DNA of 64,000 nt from Citrobacter portucalensis (GTDB lineage: Bacteria > Pseudomonadota > Gammaproteobacteria > Enterobacterales > Enterobacteriaceae), in the NCBI RefSeq assembly GCF_002042885.1, contig NZ_MVFY01000018.1, positions 16,232-80,231 on the forward strand, written 5' to 3'. The translations under genes and the position numbers were made by a program. This document shows, piece after piece, positions 1 through 10,115 of this stretch (its first letter is position 1; each line of letters opens with the position of its first letter). Below the pieces are notes generated by a model. It had not been told where the DNA came from and made no database searches. It was given only the letters and a program-made list of their open reading frames with translations.

Positions 1-36
1 CTGCAGGTCTTTCGCAAGGGGATACGTGTTCAGCAT
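1..36 (-). CDS. ttdR: TtdR (Dan) N-terminus, LysR-type activator of tartrate genes (partial)
   Basis: The reverse strand from base 36 reads [12 protein letters not shown] and then leaves the window. This matches the first 12 residues of E. coli TtdR/Dan (MLNSWPLAKDLQ as I recall it). TtdR is the LysR-family activator of ttdABT for anaerobic L-tartrate use and is divergent from ttdA in E. coli, as here. Only the start of the gene is present, so the helix-turn-helix and effector domains cannot be checked. The 213-bp gap to ttdA must hold both promoters; I could not assign a clear -10/-35 pair in it. Confidence 0.8.
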   Translation of the reverse strand, partial: MLNTYPLAKDLQ

Positions 37-249
37 GATCGGTCTATCCGTAATGTTGTTCACCGCAGTGTAATTCTCTCATGCGTCTTAAACCCTGCCT
101 TTGCGCAATTTTTATTGCCTTATCCGGACATCATTCACGAACTGTTAATTAGATATTCACAGTGGCAAATAATATTAATCCACATTTTTAGTGGTAGTTT
201 GTGGCGGAGAATTTATTTCCAGATAAATAAAAGAACTGGAGTTAACAAG

Positions 250-1158
250 ATGAGCAATCAAAATAACCAAAATGCGATAAATACGCTGACGAACATTGTC
301 GCTGATTTTACCGCCATGATTTCTACCCGCATGCCCGATGACGTCGTGGATAAATTAAAACAGCTGCGTGAAGGCGAAACCTCGCCGATGGGTAAAATCA
401 TCTACCACACCATGTTTGACAACATGCAGAAAGCTATCGACCTGAACCGCCCAGCCTGTCAGGACACCGGCGAGATTATGTTCTTCGTGAAGGTCGGTTC
501 CCGTTTTCCGCTCCTCGGCAAACTGCAAAGCATTCTGAAGCAGGCCGTTGAAGACGCCACGGTAAAAGCGCCGCTGCGCCATAACGCGGTCGAGATTTTT
601 GACGAAGTGAATACCGGCAAAAATACAGGTACCGGTGTGCCGTGGGTCACCTGGGACATCATCCCTGATAACGATGACGCGGAAATCGAAGTCTACATGG
701 CAGGCGGCGGCTGTACGCTGCCGGGACGCTCGAAAGTGTTAATGCCTTCTGAGGGCTACGAAGGTGTGGTGAAATTTGTTTTTGAAAATATCTCCACGCT
801 GGCAGTCAACGCCTGTCCGCCAGTGCTGGTGGGCGTAGGTATTGCCACCTCCGTAGAAACCGCCGCCGTTCTTTCTCGTAAAGCGGTGCTGCGCCCTATC
901 GGCTCACGTCATCCGAATCCGAAAGCGGCCGAGCTGGAACTGCGTCTGGAAGAAGGACTTAACCGTCTGGGCATTGGTCCGCAAGGATTGACCGGTAATA
1001 GCTCGGTGATGGGCGTGCATATCGAATCCGCCGCGCGCCACCCGTCGACTATCGGCGTTGCCGTCTCTACTGGCTGCTGGGCCCACCGTCGCGGCACGCT
1101 GTTGGTTCATGCTGACCTCTCCTTCGAAAACCTGTCTCACACCCGGAGCGCGTTATGA
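250..1158 (+). CDS. ttdA: L(+)-tartrate dehydratase alpha subunit
   Basis: Large subunit of the iron-sulfur L(+)-tartrate dehydratase, which converts L-tartrate to oxaloacetate and water under anaerobic conditions. The 302-residue product has the length of E. coli TtdA and matches it in [23 protein letters not shown] and [13 protein letters not shown], which contain conserved cysteines of class I fumarase-type dehydratases. The frame is open upstream to about base 115, but the start at 250 is supported by GGAG at 238-241 and by the E. coli N-terminus. Its end overlaps ttdB by four bases (ATGA), implying coupled translation and assembly of the heterotetramer. Confidence 0.96.
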   Translation: MSNQNNQNAINTLTNIVADFTAMISTRMPDDVVDKLKQLREGETSPMGKIIYHTMFDNMQKAIDLNRPACQDTGEIMFFVKVGSRFPLLGKLQSILKQAVEDATVKAPLRHNAVEIFDEVNTGKNTGTGVPWVTWDIIPDNDDAEIEVYMAGGGCTLPGRSKVLMPSEGYEGVVKFVFENISTLAVNACPPVLVGVGIATSVETAAVLSRKAVLRPIGSRHPNPKAAELELRLEEGLNRLGIGPQGLTGNSSVMGVHIESAARHPSTIGVAVSTGCWAHRRGTLLVHADLSFENLSHTRSAL

Positions 1159-1760
1159 AAAAGATCCTCACAACCCCGATCAAAGCCGAAGATCTGGCAG
1201 ACATTCGCGTTGGCGATGTCATTTACCTGACCGGTACGCTGGTGACCTGCCGTGACGTTTGCCACCGCCGCCTGATCGAACTGAAGCGCCCGATTCCTTA
1301 TGACCTGAACGGCAAAGCCATTTTCCACGCGGGCCCGATCGTACGTAAGAACGGTGAAAAATGGGAAATGGTTTCCGTCGGCCCAACCACCAGCATGCGT
1401 ATGGAAGCGTTTGAGAAAGACTTTATCGAACAGACTGGCGTCAAACTGGTAGTCGGCAAGGGCGGCATGGGACCGCTGACGGAAGAAGGTTGCAAGCAGT
1501 TTAAAGCGCTGCACGTCATCTTCCCGGCAGGCTGCGCGGTCGTGGCGGCAACCCAGGTTGAGGAGATCGAAGAGGTGCACTGGACGGAACTCGGCATGCC
1601 GGAGTCCCTGTGGGTGTGTCGGGTAAAAGAGTTCGGCCCGCTGATCGTTTCCATCGATACCCACGGCAATAACCTGATCGCTGAAAACAAAAAGCTGTTC
1701 GCTGAACGTCGCGACCCTATCGTCGATGAAATCTGCGAGCACGTGCATTACATCAAATAA
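1155..1760 (+). CDS. ttdB: L(+)-tartrate dehydratase beta subunit
   Basis: Small subunit of L(+)-tartrate dehydratase, partner of TtdA. It is 201 residues, exactly the length of the E. coli protein, and begins [20 protein letters not shown]. The central GPTTSMRM and GKGGMG stretches are typical of the fumarase C-terminal-like beta domain. The start codon lies inside the ttdA stop region (ATGA overlap), so the two are translationally coupled. A strong 9-bp hairpin follows at 1768-1788 before ttdT. Confidence 0.96.
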   Translation: MKKILTTPIKAEDLADIRVGDVIYLTGTLVTCRDVCHRRLIELKRPIPYDLNGKAIFHAGPIVRKNGEKWEMVSVGPTTSMRMEAFEKDFIEQTGVKLVVGKGGMGPLTEEGCKQFKALHVIFPAGCAVVAATQVEEIEEVHWTELGMPESLWVCRVKEFGPLIVSIDTHGNNLIAENKKLFAERRDPIVDEICEHVHYIK

Positions 1761-1767
1761 CCCTCCC

Positions 1768-1788
1768 GGAGAGGCGCTACGCCTCTCC
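1768..1788 (+). other. Intercistronic hairpin between ttdB and ttdT
   Basis: Perfect 9-bp inverted repeat GGAGAGGCG / CGCCTCTCC with a three-base loop, seven bases after the ttdB stop. It is not followed by a T run, so it looks more like an mRNA-stabilising or processing hairpin inside the ttdABT transcript than a terminator. Confidence 0.6.
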
Positions 1789-1808
1789 CCTTTCGTAGGG
1801 ATACAACA

Positions 1809-3272
1809 ATGGCACCTTTAGCTGGTTGGTGGCGATACCTGGCTCCGCTGGTGGTCATCGCCATTATTGCTGTTCTACCCGTCCCCACCGGTCTTGAGAG
1901 CCACACCTGGCTCTATTTTGCCGTCTTTACCGGTGTGATTGTCGGGCTTATTCTGGAACCTGTACCTGGCGCGGTAGTGGCGATGATTGGCATTTCGATC
2001 ATCGCCGTCCTTTCACCGTGGCTGCTGTTCAGCCCGGAGCAACTCGCGCAGGACAGTTTTAAATTTACCGCCAAATCGCTGTCGTGGGCGGTATCTGGCT
2101 TTTCAAACTCGGTCATCTGGCTGATCTTCGCGGCCTTTATGTTTGGTACTGGCTATGAGAAAACCGGACTCGGTCGGCGAATCGCGCTGATGCTGGTGAA
2201 AAAGATGGGGCATAGGACGCTGTTTCTCGGCTATGCGGTGATGTTCTCCGAACTTATCCTCGCTCCCGTCACACCTTCCAACTCCGCCCGTGGGGCCGGA
2301 ATAATCTACCCGATTATCCGCAACCTGCCGCCGCTGTATAACTCACAACCCAATAGCGCCAGTTCACGCTCTATTGGCTCGTACATCATGTGGATGGGCA
2401 TTGTCGCTGACTGCGTTACCAGCGCCATTTTCTTAACGGCAATGGCGCCGAACCTGCTGTTGATCGGTCTGATGAAAGGCGCGTCCCACACCGCGCTGAG
2501 CTGGGGTGACTGGTTCTTAGGCATGCTGCCGCTGAGCATTTTGCTGGTGCTGATTGTGCCGTGGCTGGCGTACGTGTTGTATCCACCGGTGCTGAAATCC
2601 GGTGATCAGGTTCCACGCTGGGCGGATACCGAACTAAAAGCGATGGGACCGCTCTGCGCTCGCGAGAAAAAGATGCTGGTGCTGATGGTCGGCGCGCTGG
2701 TGCTGTGGATCTTCGGCGGCGATTATATTGACGCTGCGATGGTCGGATACAGCGTGGTGGCGTTGATGCTGGTGCTGCGCATCATTAGCTGGGATGACAT
2801 CGTCAGCAATAAAGCCGCATGGAACGTCTTTTTCTGGCTGGCCTCGCTGATCACGCTGGCCACCGGGCTCAATAACACCGGTTTTATTACCTGGTTCGGC
2901 AAGCTGCTGGCAAACGGGCTGAGCGGTTATTCGCCGATGATGGTGATGGTAGCGCTGATCGTGGTGTTCTATCTGCTGCGTTACTTCTTTGCCAGCGCCA
3001 CAGCCTATACCTCCGCCCTCGCACCGATGATGATTGCCGCCGCGCTGGCAATGCCGGAAATCCCGCTACCGGTCTTCTGCCTGATGGTTGGCGCCGCCAT
3101 TGGTCTGGGCAGCATTCTGACCCCGTACGCCACCGGCCCTAGCCCTATCTACTACGGAAGCGGCTATTTACCAACAGTGGATTACTGGCGACTCGGTGCT
3201 ATTTTTGGCCTGATTTTCCTCGTGCTGCTGGTGATTACCGGTCTGGTCTGGATGCCCCTCGTTTTACTGTAA
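1809..3272 (+). CDS. ttdT: L-tartrate/succinate antiporter
   Basis: Inner-membrane transporter of the divalent anion:sodium symporter (DASS/CitT) family that imports L-tartrate in exchange for succinate. The 487 residues match the length of E. coli TtdT (YgjE). The sequence is dominated by hydrophobic membrane segments (for example VVIAIIAVLPV near the start and IFGLIFLVLLVITGLVWMPL near the end). The TPSNSARGAG and SATAYTSALAP segments are typical DASS substrate-loop motifs. It is the last gene of ttdABT and is followed by a rho-independent terminator. In E. coli the next gene is tsaD; here the urease operon intervenes. Confidence 0.95.
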   Translation: MAPLAGWWRYLAPLVVIAIIAVLPVPTGLESHTWLYFAVFTGVIVGLILEPVPGAVVAMIGISIIAVLSPWLLFSPEQLAQDSFKFTAKSLSWAVSGFSNSVIWLIFAAFMFGTGYEKTGLGRRIALMLVKKMGHRTLFLGYAVMFSELILAPVTPSNSARGAGIIYPIIRNLPPLYNSQPNSASSRSIGSYIMWMGIVADCVTSAIFLTAMAPNLLLIGLMKGASHTALSWGDWFLGMLPLSILLVLIVPWLAYVLYPPVLKSGDQVPRWADTELKAMGPLCAREKKMLVLMVGALVLWIFGGDYIDAAMVGYSVVALMLVLRIISWDDIVSNKAAWNVFFWLASLITLATGLNNTGFITWFGKLLANGLSGYSPMMVMVALIVVFYLLRYFFASATAYTSALAPMMIAAALAMPEIPLPVFCLMVGAAIGLGSILTPYATGPSPIYYGSGYLPTVDYWRLGAIFGLIFLVLLVITGLVWMPLVLL

Positions 3273-3281
3273 AACCCTGGT

Positions 3282-3306
3282 GGGGCGACGTATTGTCGCC
3301 CCTTTA
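3282..3306 (+). terminator. Rho-independent terminator after ttdT
   Basis: GGGGCGAC / GTCGCCCC 8-bp stem with a five-base loop (3282-3302), followed by TTTAT. It lies ten bases after the ttdT stop codon and separates the tartrate operon from the urease operon. Confidence 0.85.
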
Positions 3307-3347
3307 TCCATAAGCTTCTCATATGATCGATTTCCCGATGCGCTGAG

Positions 3348-3365
3348 GCATACTTTTTTGTATGC
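3348..3365. promoter_or_regulatory. Inverted repeat upstream of ureD
   Basis: Perfect repeat GCATAC-TTTTTT-GTATGC about 30 bases before the proposed ureD start. Urease in Klebsiella is controlled by nitrogen through Nac, whose site is ATA-N9-TAT; this repeat has ATA-N8-TAT, one base short, so the match is only suggestive. No convincing sigma-54 -24/-12 element was seen nearby. It could be an operator or just a hairpin in the leader. Confidence 0.3.
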
Positions 3366-3395
3366 AAACACCCTCATGCTGATAGGGGAAACGCT

Positions 3396-4220
3396 CTGGA
3401 CACGGTTGCGCACGAGACACTCACACTGGGCTGGCAGGCCGAACTGGATCTGCATTTTACCTGCACCGGGCACAAAACGGTGCTCGCCTCGGCGCGTCAT
3501 CATGGTCCATTGACGGTTCAACGCCCGTTTTACCCGGAAGAGGACGTTTGCCATCTCTATTTGCTTCATCCACCGGCGGGGATCGTCGGCGGGGATGAGC
3601 TCCATATCGCCGTAACGCTCGACGAAAACAGCCACGCGTTAATCACCCAGCCTGGCGCGGGAAAGTTTTACCGCAGCCGTGGACCGCAGGCATTGCTGCG
3701 CCAGCATTTTACCCTCGCACCCCACGCGACGCTGGAGTGGCTGCCGCAGGATACGATCCTCTTTCCCGGCGCCAACGCCGCTATTCAGACCGTCTTTCAT
3801 CTGACATCCGCAAGCCGCCTGCTGGCCTGGGATCTGCTGTGTCTTGGCCGACCGGTTATGCAGGAGACCTTCAGTTACGGCACGCTGCAAAACCGCCAGG
3901 AAGTATGGCGAGATGGGCAGCCACTGCTGATAGAACGCTTGCAGTTGCAGGAGGGGAATCTGAGCGGCGTCGCACATCATCCCTGGGTCGGCACGTTGCT
4001 GTGTTATCCGGCCAGCGAACATATGCTCGAGGGCACGCGGGAGCGGCTTACGGCGCTTGGCGATTACGCCGGGGCAACGCTTAACGATTCGCTGCTGACA
4101 ATCCGTTTTCTTGCTAGCGACAACCTGGTTGTCCAGCGCGTTATGCGCGACATCTGGCAATTTCTGCGCCCGCTGCTGACACACAAAGCGCCCGTACTCC
4201 CGCGAATCTGGCAAACCTAA
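3396..4220 (+). CDS. ureD: Urease accessory protein UreD (non-canonical start)
   Basis: UreD is the scaffold of the UreDFG complex that loads nickel into urease. Residues [31 protein letters not shown] and GIVGGDELH match Klebsiella UreD closely. The frame is open from 3327, but no ATG, GTG or TTG occurs in frame before GTG at 3480, which would delete about 28 conserved residues including the GWQ segment. The best start is CTG at 3396, preceded by AGGGGA at 3384-3389; it gives 274 residues, close to the family length as I recall it. A start by another rare codon, or a sequencing indel after ATG 3376 in the neighbouring frame, cannot be excluded. ureA begins ten bases after the stop. Confidence 0.85.
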   Translation: MDTVAHETLTLGWQAELDLHFTCTGHKTVLASARHHGPLTVQRPFYPEEDVCHLYLLHPPAGIVGGDELHIAVTLDENSHALITQPGAGKFYRSRGPQALLRQHFTLAPHATLEWLPQDTILFPGANAAIQTVFHLTSASRLLAWDLLCLGRPVMQETFSYGTLQNRQEVWRDGQPLLIERLQLQEGNLSGVAHHPWVGTLLCYPASEHMLEGTRERLTALGDYAGATLNDSLLTIRFLASDNLVVQRVMRDIWQFLRPLLTHKAPVLPRIWQT

Positions 4221-4230
4221 GAGAACCCTT

Positions 4231-4533
4231 ATGGAACTGACTCCCAGAGAAAAAGACAAGCTGTTGCTATTTACCGCCGCGCTGGTGGCGGAACGTCGCC
4301 TGGCCCGCGGGCTGAAGCTGAACTACCCGGAATCGGTGGCGCTAATTAGCGCTTTCATCATGGAAGGGGCGCGGGACGGGCAAACCGTGGCCGCGCTGAT
4401 GGAAGACGGGCGTCACGTCCTGCGCCGCGATCAGGTGATGGAAGGCGTACCGGAGATGATCCCGGATATTCAGGTTGAAGCCACATTTCCGGACGGATCG
4501 AAGCTGGTCACCGTCCACAATCCGATCGTCTAA
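4231..4533 (+). CDS. ureA: Urease gamma subunit
   Basis: Smallest structural subunit of the nickel enzyme urease, which hydrolyses urea to ammonia and carbamate. The 100 residues are the normal UreA length, starting [20 protein letters not shown] and containing the conserved [10 protein letters not shown] and [14 protein letters not shown]. It sits ten bases after ureD and nine before ureB, with a good ribosome site (AAGAGAACCC region). It forms the (UreABC)3 trimer with UreB and UreC. Confidence 0.97.
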   Translation: MELTPREKDKLLLFTAALVAERRLARGLKLNYPESVALISAFIMEGARDGQTVAALMEDGRHVLRRDQVMEGVPEMIPDIQVEATFPDGSKLVTVHNPIV

Positions 4534-4542
4534 GGAGCGGCA

Positions 4543-4863
4543 ATGATCCCAGGTGAATATCAGATCGCAAAAGGCAGTATCGCACTTAATCAGGGGCGAG
4601 AGATCTGCACGATCGTGGTGGAAAATCATGGCGACAGACCCATCCAGGTGGGATCGCACTACCACTTTTACGAAGTGAACCCGGCGCTGCGCTTTGACAG
4701 GCTGGCCGCACGCGGTTTTCGTCTGAACATTGCTGCGGGCACAGCGGTGCGTTTTGAGCCGGGACAAAAACGCGAAGTCGAACTGGTGCGCGTTGCTGGT
4801 GCACAAAGGATCGTGGGTTTTCGCAGCGAAGTGATGGGCGCACTGGAGGCAGATAATGAGTGA
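4543..4863 (+). CDS. ureB: Urease beta subunit
   Basis: Structural subunit of urease. The 106-residue product carries the conserved start [20 protein letters not shown] and the [22 protein letters not shown] block. The typical [26 protein letters not shown] sequence follows in two parts around residue 70. The gene is preceded by AAGGAGCGG and its end overlaps the ureC start by eight bases, supporting coupled translation of the structural subunits. Confidence 0.97.
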   Translation: MIPGEYQIAKGSIALNQGREICTIVVENHGDRPIQVGSHYHFYEVNPALRFDRLAARGFRLNIAAGTAVRFEPGQKREVELVRVAGAQRIVGFRSEVMGALEADNE

Positions 4864-6559
4864 CATTTCCCGGCAGGCATACGCCGACATGTTTGGCCCA
4901 ACCACCGGCGATAAAGTGCGCCTGGCGGATACCGACCTGTGGATCGAGGTGGAACAAGACTTCACCACCTACGGCGAAGAGGTCAAATTCGGCGGCGGAA
5001 AAGTGATCCGCGACGGCATGGGCCAGGGACAAATGCGCGCCGATGCATGCGTGGATCTGGTGATCACCAACGCGCTGATCGTCGATCACTGGGGGATCGT
5101 GAAAGCGGATATCGGCATCAAAAACGGCAGGATCTTCGCCATCGGCAAAGCAGGTAATCCCGATATTCAACCCAATGTCACGATCCCGATAGGCGTAGGA
5201 ACTGAAGTCATCGCTGGAGAAGGTAAGATCGTCACCGCGGGCGGCGTGGATACGCATATTCACTGGATTTGCCCACAGCAGGCGCAGGAGGCGCTGGTTT
5301 CTGGGGTGACGACGATGATCGGCGGCGGCACCGGTCCGGCCGCAGGAACCAACGCCACCACCTGCACACCGGGCCCGTGGTATATCGCGCGCATGCTGCA
5401 GGCGGCAGATGCGTTGCCGGTTAACATCGGTTTACTGGGCAAAGGTAATGGCTCAAACCCTGACGCCCTACGCGAGCAAATCAGCGCGGGCGCAATTGGC
5501 CTGAAAATCCATGAAGACTGGGGCGCCACGCCTGCCGCTATCGACTGCGCGCTGACCGTAGCCGACGAGATGGACATCCAGGTCGCGCTGCATAGCGATA
5601 CGCTCAACGAGTCCGGTTTCGTTGAAGATACGCTGGCGGCGATTGGCGATCGCACCATTCATACTTTTCACACTGAAGGCGCGGGCGGCGGCCATGCGCC
5701 GGATATCATCACCGCCTGCGCGCATCCGAATATTCTGCCATCCTCCACTAACCCGACGCTGCCCTATACCGTCAACACCATCGACGAGCATCTCGACATG
5801 CTGATGGTTTGCCACCACCTCGATCCGGATATCGCCGAAGACGTGGCCTTTGCCGAATCCCGCATTCGCCGGGAAACAATCGCTGCCGAAGATGTGCTGC
5901 ATGACATTGGCGCGTTTTCCCTAACCTCGTCCGATTCACAGGCGATGGGGCGCGTGGGCGAAGTGATCCTGCGTACCTGGCAGGTGGCGCACCGCATGAA
6001 GGTTCAGCGTGGCCCGTTGGCAGAAGAAACCGGTGACAACGACAACCTGCGCGTTAAACGCTACGTCGCCAAATACACCATCAACCCGGCATTAACCCAC
6101 GGTATCGCCCATGAAGTCGGCTCCGTTGAGCCTGGCAAACTGGCCGATCTGGTGCTGTGGTCGCCCGCCTTTTTTGGCGTAAAACCGGCGACGATCGTCA
6201 AGGGAGGGATGATTGCCTGCGCGCCAATGGGCGATATCAACGCCTCGATCCCCACCCCGCAGCCAGTGCATTACCGCATGATGTTCGGCGCGCTTGGCGC
6301 AGCGCGGCACCACACCCGGCTGACCTTTATTTCGCAGGCCGCTGACGCGCAAAACATCCCGCAGCAGCTCAATCTGCAAAGCGCTATCGCCGTCGTCAAA
6401 GGCTGCCGGACGGTGAAAAAGGTCGACATGATCCACAACGGCCTGCAACCCAATATCACCGTCGATGCTCAGACTTACGAGGTGCGTATTGATGGCGAAC
6501 TTATCACCAGCGAACCGGCAGATGTTTTGCCGATGGCGCAACGCTATTTTCTGTTTTGA
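4856..6559 (+). CDS. ureC: Urease alpha (catalytic) subunit
   Basis: Catalytic subunit holding the di-nickel centre. All key residues are present at the Klebsiella numbering: His134 and His136 (HIHWICP), Lys217 (GLKIHE, the carbamylated lysine), His219, His246 (LHSDTL), His272 (FHTEGAGGG), the active-site flap Cys319-His320 (MVCHH) and Asp360 ([10 protein letters not shown]). The 567-residue length is standard. Every residue needed for catalysis is intact, so the enzyme should be functional if assembled by UreDEFG. The start overlaps ureB. Confidence 0.98.
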   Translation: MSDISRQAYADMFGPTTGDKVRLADTDLWIEVEQDFTTYGEEVKFGGGKVIRDGMGQGQMRADACVDLVITNALIVDHWGIVKADIGIKNGRIFAIGKAGNPDIQPNVTIPIGVGTEVIAGEGKIVTAGGVDTHIHWICPQQAQEALVSGVTTMIGGGTGPAAGTNATTCTPGPWYIARMLQAADALPVNIGLLGKGNGSNPDALREQISAGAIGLKIHEDWGATPAAIDCALTVADEMDIQVALHSDTLNESGFVEDTLAAIGDRTIHTFHTEGAGGGHAPDIITACAHPNILPSSTNPTLPYTVNTIDEHLDMLMVCHHLDPDIAEDVAFAESRIRRETIAAEDVLHDIGAFSLTSSDSQAMGRVGEVILRTWQVAHRMKVQRGPLAEETGDNDNLRVKRYVAKYTINPALTHGIAHEVGSVEPGKLADLVLWSPAFFGVKPATIVKGGMIACAPMGDINASIPTPQPVHYRMMFGALGAARHHTRLTFISQAADAQNIPQQLNLQSAIAVVKGCRTVKKVDMIHNGLQPNITVDAQTYEVRIDGELITSEPADVLPMAQRYFLF

Positions 6560-6568
6560 GGAGTAACG

Positions 6569-7027
6569 ATGATCTATCTGACCCAACGCCTTGACCACGC
6601 TCACCGCGTTACTGCAAGCGTCACGCTGCCCATTGATGTCCGGGTAAAAAGTCGCGCCAGGGTAGCACTGAACGACGGTCGCGAAGCCGGGCTAATGCTA
6701 CCGCGTGGTTTGCTGCTGCGCGGTGGCGATCTGCTAAGTACCGAAGATGGCAGCGAAGTGATCGAAGTGATCGCCGCACCGGAGTCGGTTTCCGTGGTGC
6801 GCTGCACCGATCCTTTCCTGCTCGCCAAAGCCTGTTATCACCTCGGTAATCGCCACGTTCCGCTGCAAATCCTGCCTGATGAACTGCGTTACCATCACGA
6901 TCATGTGCTGGACGACATGCTGCGCCAGTTCAACCTTGAGGTGACGTTCGCCCAGTTGCCGTTTGAACCTGAAGCAGGCGCTTATGCCAGTGAATCACAC
7001 GGGCATCACCATGGTCATGCGCACTGA
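6569..7027 (+). CDS. ureE: Urease nickel metallochaperone UreE
   Basis: Binds Ni2+ and delivers it to the UreDFG-apourease complex. The 152 residues include the [14 protein letters not shown] peptide-binding domain, the [13 protein letters not shown] metal-site segment and a histidine-rich tail ([10 protein letters not shown]) as in Klebsiella UreE. It is preceded by GAGGAGTAACG. The ureE stop overlaps the ureF start (TGATGC), so the two are coupled. Confidence 0.96.
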   Translation: MIYLTQRLDHAHRVTASVTLPIDVRVKSRARVALNDGREAGLMLPRGLLLRGGDLLSTEDGSEVIEVIAAPESVSVVRCTDPFLLAKACYHLGNRHVPLQILPDELRYHHDHVLDDMLRQFNLEVTFAQLPFEPEAGAYASESHGHHHGHAH

Positions 7028-7698
7028 TGCATAACAGCCAACAGCTACGTCTGATGCAGCTCGCCAGCAGCGCGCTCCCGGTAGGGTCATTTACCTGGTC
7101 CCAGGGTCTGGAGTGGGCGGTGGAAATCGGCTGGGTGAAAAGCGTCGATGACTTCTCTGCCTGGCAAATCCAGCAGATGGAGCAGAACTTTTTTACCGTT
7201 GACCTACCGCTGCTGGCGAGACTGTATCGCGCCTGCGAGCAGGACGATCTCGACGCAGCACGCCGCTGGAGCGCTTACCTGCTGGCCTGTCGCGAAACCC
7301 GCGAACTGCGGGATGAAGAACGTAGTCGGGGGGCGGCATTTACGCGGCTGGTCACCGACTGGGAGTCGGATTGCTCGCGAGAATGGCGCACCCTCTTTGT
7401 CGACAGCCAACTCTGCGGCATGGCCTGGCTGGGCGTGCGCTGGAAAATTCCACTGACGGAGCTGGCGTTAAGCCTCGGCTACAGCTGGATTGAGAGCGCT
7501 GTCATGGCTGGCGTCAAGCTGGTTCCTTTTGGACAACAGGCGGCCCAGCGTTTGATTATTGCGCTCTGCGATCGCTATGCGCAGGGTTTGGCACAGGCGC
7601 TGACGTGTCCTGACACCAGCCTCGGCTCCGCAACGCCGTTGGCCGCTATCGCGTCTGCCCGGCATGAAACCCAATATTCCCGATTATTCCGCTCCTGA
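7027..7698 (+). CDS. ureF: Urease accessory protein UreF
   Basis: Part of the UreD-UreF-UreG activation complex; UreF gates the UreG GTPase. The 223-residue product is of typical length and has the conserved [20 protein letters not shown] start and [14 protein letters not shown] block. Its start codon overlaps the ureE stop. ureG follows after nine bases. Confidence 0.95.
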   Translation: MHNSQQLRLMQLASSALPVGSFTWSQGLEWAVEIGWVKSVDDFSAWQIQQMEQNFFTVDLPLLARLYRACEQDDLDAARRWSAYLLACRETRELRDEERSRGAAFTRLVTDWESDCSREWRTLFVDSQLCGMAWLGVRWKIPLTELALSLGYSWIESAVMAGVKLVPFGQQAAQRLIIALCDRYAQGLAQALTCPDTSLGSATPLAAIASARHETQYSRLFRS

Positions 7699-7707
7699 GG
7701 AGAAAAA

Positions 7708-8325
7708 ATGAGTAACTACAAGCATCCCCTGCGTGTGGGCGTTGGCGGCCCGGTCGGCTCGGGCAAAACGGCGCTGCTGGAAGTGTTATGCAAAGCCATG
7801 CGCAGCAGCTATCAGTTGGCGGTGGTGACCAACGATATCTACACCAAAGAAGATCAGCGCATTCTCACCGAGGCGGGCGCACTGGAGCCAGAGAGGATCG
7901 TCGGCGTGGAAACCGGTGGCTGCCCGCATACCGCCATCCGCGAAGATGCGTCGATGAATCTGGCCGCCGTAGAAGCGCTGAGCGAGAAATTCGGCAATCT
8001 GGATCTGATTTTTGTGGAAAGCGGCGGTGATAACCTGAGCGCCACCTTCAGCCCGGAACTCGCGGATCTGACAATCTATGTGATCGATGTTGCCGAAGGC
8101 GAGAAGATCCCGCGTAAAGGTGGTCCAGGGATCACCAAATCCGATTTTCTGGTGATCAATAAAACCGATCTGGCCCCTTACGTCGGCGCATCGCTGGAGG
8201 TGATGGAGCGCGATACCTTGCGCATGCGCGGCGAACATCCATGGACGTTTAGTAATTTAAAATCTGGAGAAGGCCTGGAAAAAATTATCGCGTTTCTGGA
8301 AGAGAAAGGAATGTTGCGGATGTAG
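7708..8325 (+). CDS. ureG: Urease accessory GTPase UreG
   Basis: SIMIBI-class GTPase that powers nickel insertion into urease. The 205 residues contain the P-loop [15 protein letters not shown] (about residues 10-24), the CPH metal motif in [15 protein letters not shown], and the GTP specificity motif NKTDLAP. The gene is preceded by TGAGGAGAAAAA and is the last of ureDABCEFG. No nickel transporter gene or ureR regulator is present next to the operon. Confidence 0.97.
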   Translation: MSNYKHPLRVGVGGPVGSGKTALLEVLCKAMRSSYQLAVVTNDIYTKEDQRILTEAGALEPERIVGVETGGCPHTAIREDASMNLAAVEALSEKFGNLDLIFVESGGDNLSATFSPELADLTIYVIDVAEGEKIPRKGGPGITKSDFLVINKTDLAPYVGASLEVMERDTLRMRGEHPWTFSNLKSGEGLEKIIAFLEEKGMLRM

Positions 8326-8336
8326 TGAGAGCTATC

Positions 8337-8404
8337 GCCGGGCGGCGGATTCGCCTGACCCGGCCTACGGTTTTGTAAGCCCGGTAAACGCAGCGCCACC
8401 GGGC
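8337..8404. repeat. REP/BIME pair between ureG and tsaD
   Basis: Two palindromic REP-like units lie back to back between the convergent ureG and tsaD genes: 8337-8364 (GCCGGGCGGCGG ... CCCGGC) and 8379-8404 (GCCCGGT ... ACCGGGC). The pair occupies most of the gap and may act as a bidirectional mRNA-end structure. Confidence 0.75.
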
Positions 8405-8412
8405 AAAAAAAC

Positions 8413-9426
8413 TTATGCTGCCGGTAATTCCGCCAGCGGCCAGCGTGGGCGCACGGTCACGCCAAGATCCGCCGTTGCACCCGCTTTAAAGCGCACCATG
8501 CCCGCGTAGGCGATCATCGCCCCGTTATCGGTACAAAATTCCGGACGCGCGTAAAACACTTCGCCACGACGTTTTTGCATCATCTCGGCCAGTTTTGCGC
8601 GCAGCGTACGGTTCGCACTCACGCCCCCCGCCATCACCAGACGTTTAAAACCGGTTTGATCCAGCGCGCGTTTGCACTTGATCATCAGCGTATCAACTAC
8701 CGCGTCTTCAAACGCACGGGCGATATCAGCGCGGGTCTGATCGTCATTTTCGTTATTACGAATGGTATTCGCAGCGAAGGTTTTCAGACCTGAGAAGCTG
8801 AAATCCAGCCCCGGACGGTCAGTCATCGGACGCGGGAAGACAAAACGTTTTTCAACGCCTTGCGAAGCCAGCTTTGACAGCATTGGGCCGCCAGGATAAT
8901 CCAGCCCCAGCAGCTTGGCGGTTTTGTCGAACGCTTCTCCAGCGGCATCATCAATCGATTCGCCGAGTAATTCATACTGACCGATACCGGTGACGCTGAT
9001 CAGCTGCGTGTGACCGCCGGAAACCAGCAGCGCGACGAACGGGAACGCAGGGGGATTATCTTCCAGCATTGGCGCCAGCAGATGCCCTTCCATGTGGTGC
9101 ACAGGAATTGCCGGTACGCCCCAGGCGAACGCCAGCGAACGTCCTACGGTTGCGCCAACCAGCAGCGCACCAACCAGACCAGGACCTGCGGTATACGCCA
9201 CCGCATCGATCTCTTTTGCCGTCAGTCCCGCTTCTTTCAGCGCGGCCTGGATCAACGGTACGGTTTTACGTACGTGATCGCGCGAGGCCAGTTCAGGCAC
9301 TACGCCGCCGTAGTCAGCATGTAATTTCACCTGACTATACAATTGGTTGGCTAAAAGACCTTTTTCATCGTCGTAAATGGCGATGCCGGTTTCATCGCAG
9401 GATGTTTCAATACCCAGTACACGCAT
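8413..9426 (-). CDS. tsaD: tRNA threonylcarbamoyladenosine synthase subunit TsaD
   Basis: Essential Kae1/TsaD ATPase that, with TsaB and TsaE, transfers the threonylcarbamoyl group to A37 of ANN-decoding tRNAs. The 337 residues equal E. coli TsaD (YgjD). It begins [19 protein letters not shown] and contains the metal-binding HHMEGH motif near residue 110 and the SGGHTQLI nucleotide motif. It is transcribed away from rpsU; this tsaD/rpsU divergence is the conserved enterobacterial arrangement. Confidence 0.97.
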   Translation of the reverse strand: MRVLGIETSCDETGIAIYDDEKGLLANQLYSQVKLHADYGGVVPELASRDHVRKTVPLIQAALKEAGLTAKEIDAVAYTAGPGLVGALLVGATVGRSLAFAWGVPAIPVHHMEGHLLAPMLEDNPPAFPFVALLVSGGHTQLISVTGIGQYELLGESIDDAAGEAFDKTAKLLGLDYPGGPMLSKLASQGVEKRFVFPRPMTDRPGLDFSFSGLKTFAANTIRNNENDDQTRADIARAFEDAVVDTLMIKCKRALDQTGFKRLVMAGGVSANRTLRAKLAEMMQKRRGEVFYARPEFCTDNGAMIAYAGMVRFKAGATADLGVTVRPRWPLAELPAA

Positions 9427-9562
9427 GACTTGTTTTACCTCGCTCTATTACCGCGCAGTGTAGGACCAATGCGGGTTGATGTAAAACTTTGTTCGCCCCA
9501 GGAGTTTCGCTCGTGTATACTCCTTGTCCTTATAAAAGTCCCTTTCAAAATCGCGTCGGTGC

Positions 9563-9592
9563 TTTACAAAGCAGCAGCAATTGCAGTAAAAT
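9563..9592 (+). promoter_or_regulatory. Sigma-70 promoter of the rpsU-dnaG-rpoD operon
   Basis: TTTACA (9563-9568), an 18-base spacer and TAAAAT (9587-9592), about 70 bases before rpsU. A second -10-like TATACT lies at 9516-9521 with a poor -35. The E. coli operon also has tandem promoters here. Assignment is by pattern only. Confidence 0.6.
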
Positions 9593-9623
9593 TCCGCACC
9601 ATTTTGAAATAAGCTGGCGTTGA

Positions 9624-9878
<255 letters not shown>

Positions 9879-9925
9879 TCCATTGAGAGCCAAAGCTCTC
9901 AATTCAGACTGAGTTGTAGTTGTAA

Positions 9926-9960
9926 GGCCGTGCTTCCGGAAGGAATGCGCGGCTTATTTT
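9926..9960 (+). terminator. Attenuating terminator T1 between rpsU and dnaG
   Basis: GGCCGTGCTTCC pairs with GGAAGGAATGCGCGGC as an interrupted stem (about 9926-9953), followed by TTATTTT. It is in the place of the E. coli T1 terminator, which lets only part of the transcription reach dnaG. Confidence 0.7.
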
Positions 9961-9964
9961 CGTT

Positions 9965-10091
9965 TATACACGTCATCATTCAAGCTGCCTCAGTGTTGGC
10001 TGCAGTCGCTCACCCCAGTCACGTACTGCTGTACGCTCCTGAGGATTCGCTTCCTTGCCGCCTTGATGCATCCTGAATGATTTTGTGTATA
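9965..10091. repeat. ERIC element (127 bp) between rpsU and dnaG
   Basis: Imperfect palindrome with ends TATACACgtCATCATTCA and TGAATGATtttGTGTATA. The core (CGCTCACCCCAGTCAC and GCTCCTGAGGATTCGC) matches the regions targeted by the standard ERIC typing primers. Its length, 127 bp, is the canonical ERIC length. It lies within the transcribed rpsU-dnaG gap and would fold into a long hairpin in the mRNA. Confidence 0.9.
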
Positions 10092-10115
10092 TGAGTCATC
10101 AAAAAACAGGGGCTT

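Noticed and set aside
3390..3412. Possible sigma-54 promoter before ureD (TGGACACGGTTGC)
   Set aside because: Only 8 bases separate GG and GC instead of 10, and the sequence lies within the probable ureD coding region.
3280..3513. ORF upstream of and overlapping ureD
   Set aside because: It is in a different frame from the conserved UreD N-terminus and has no family similarity.
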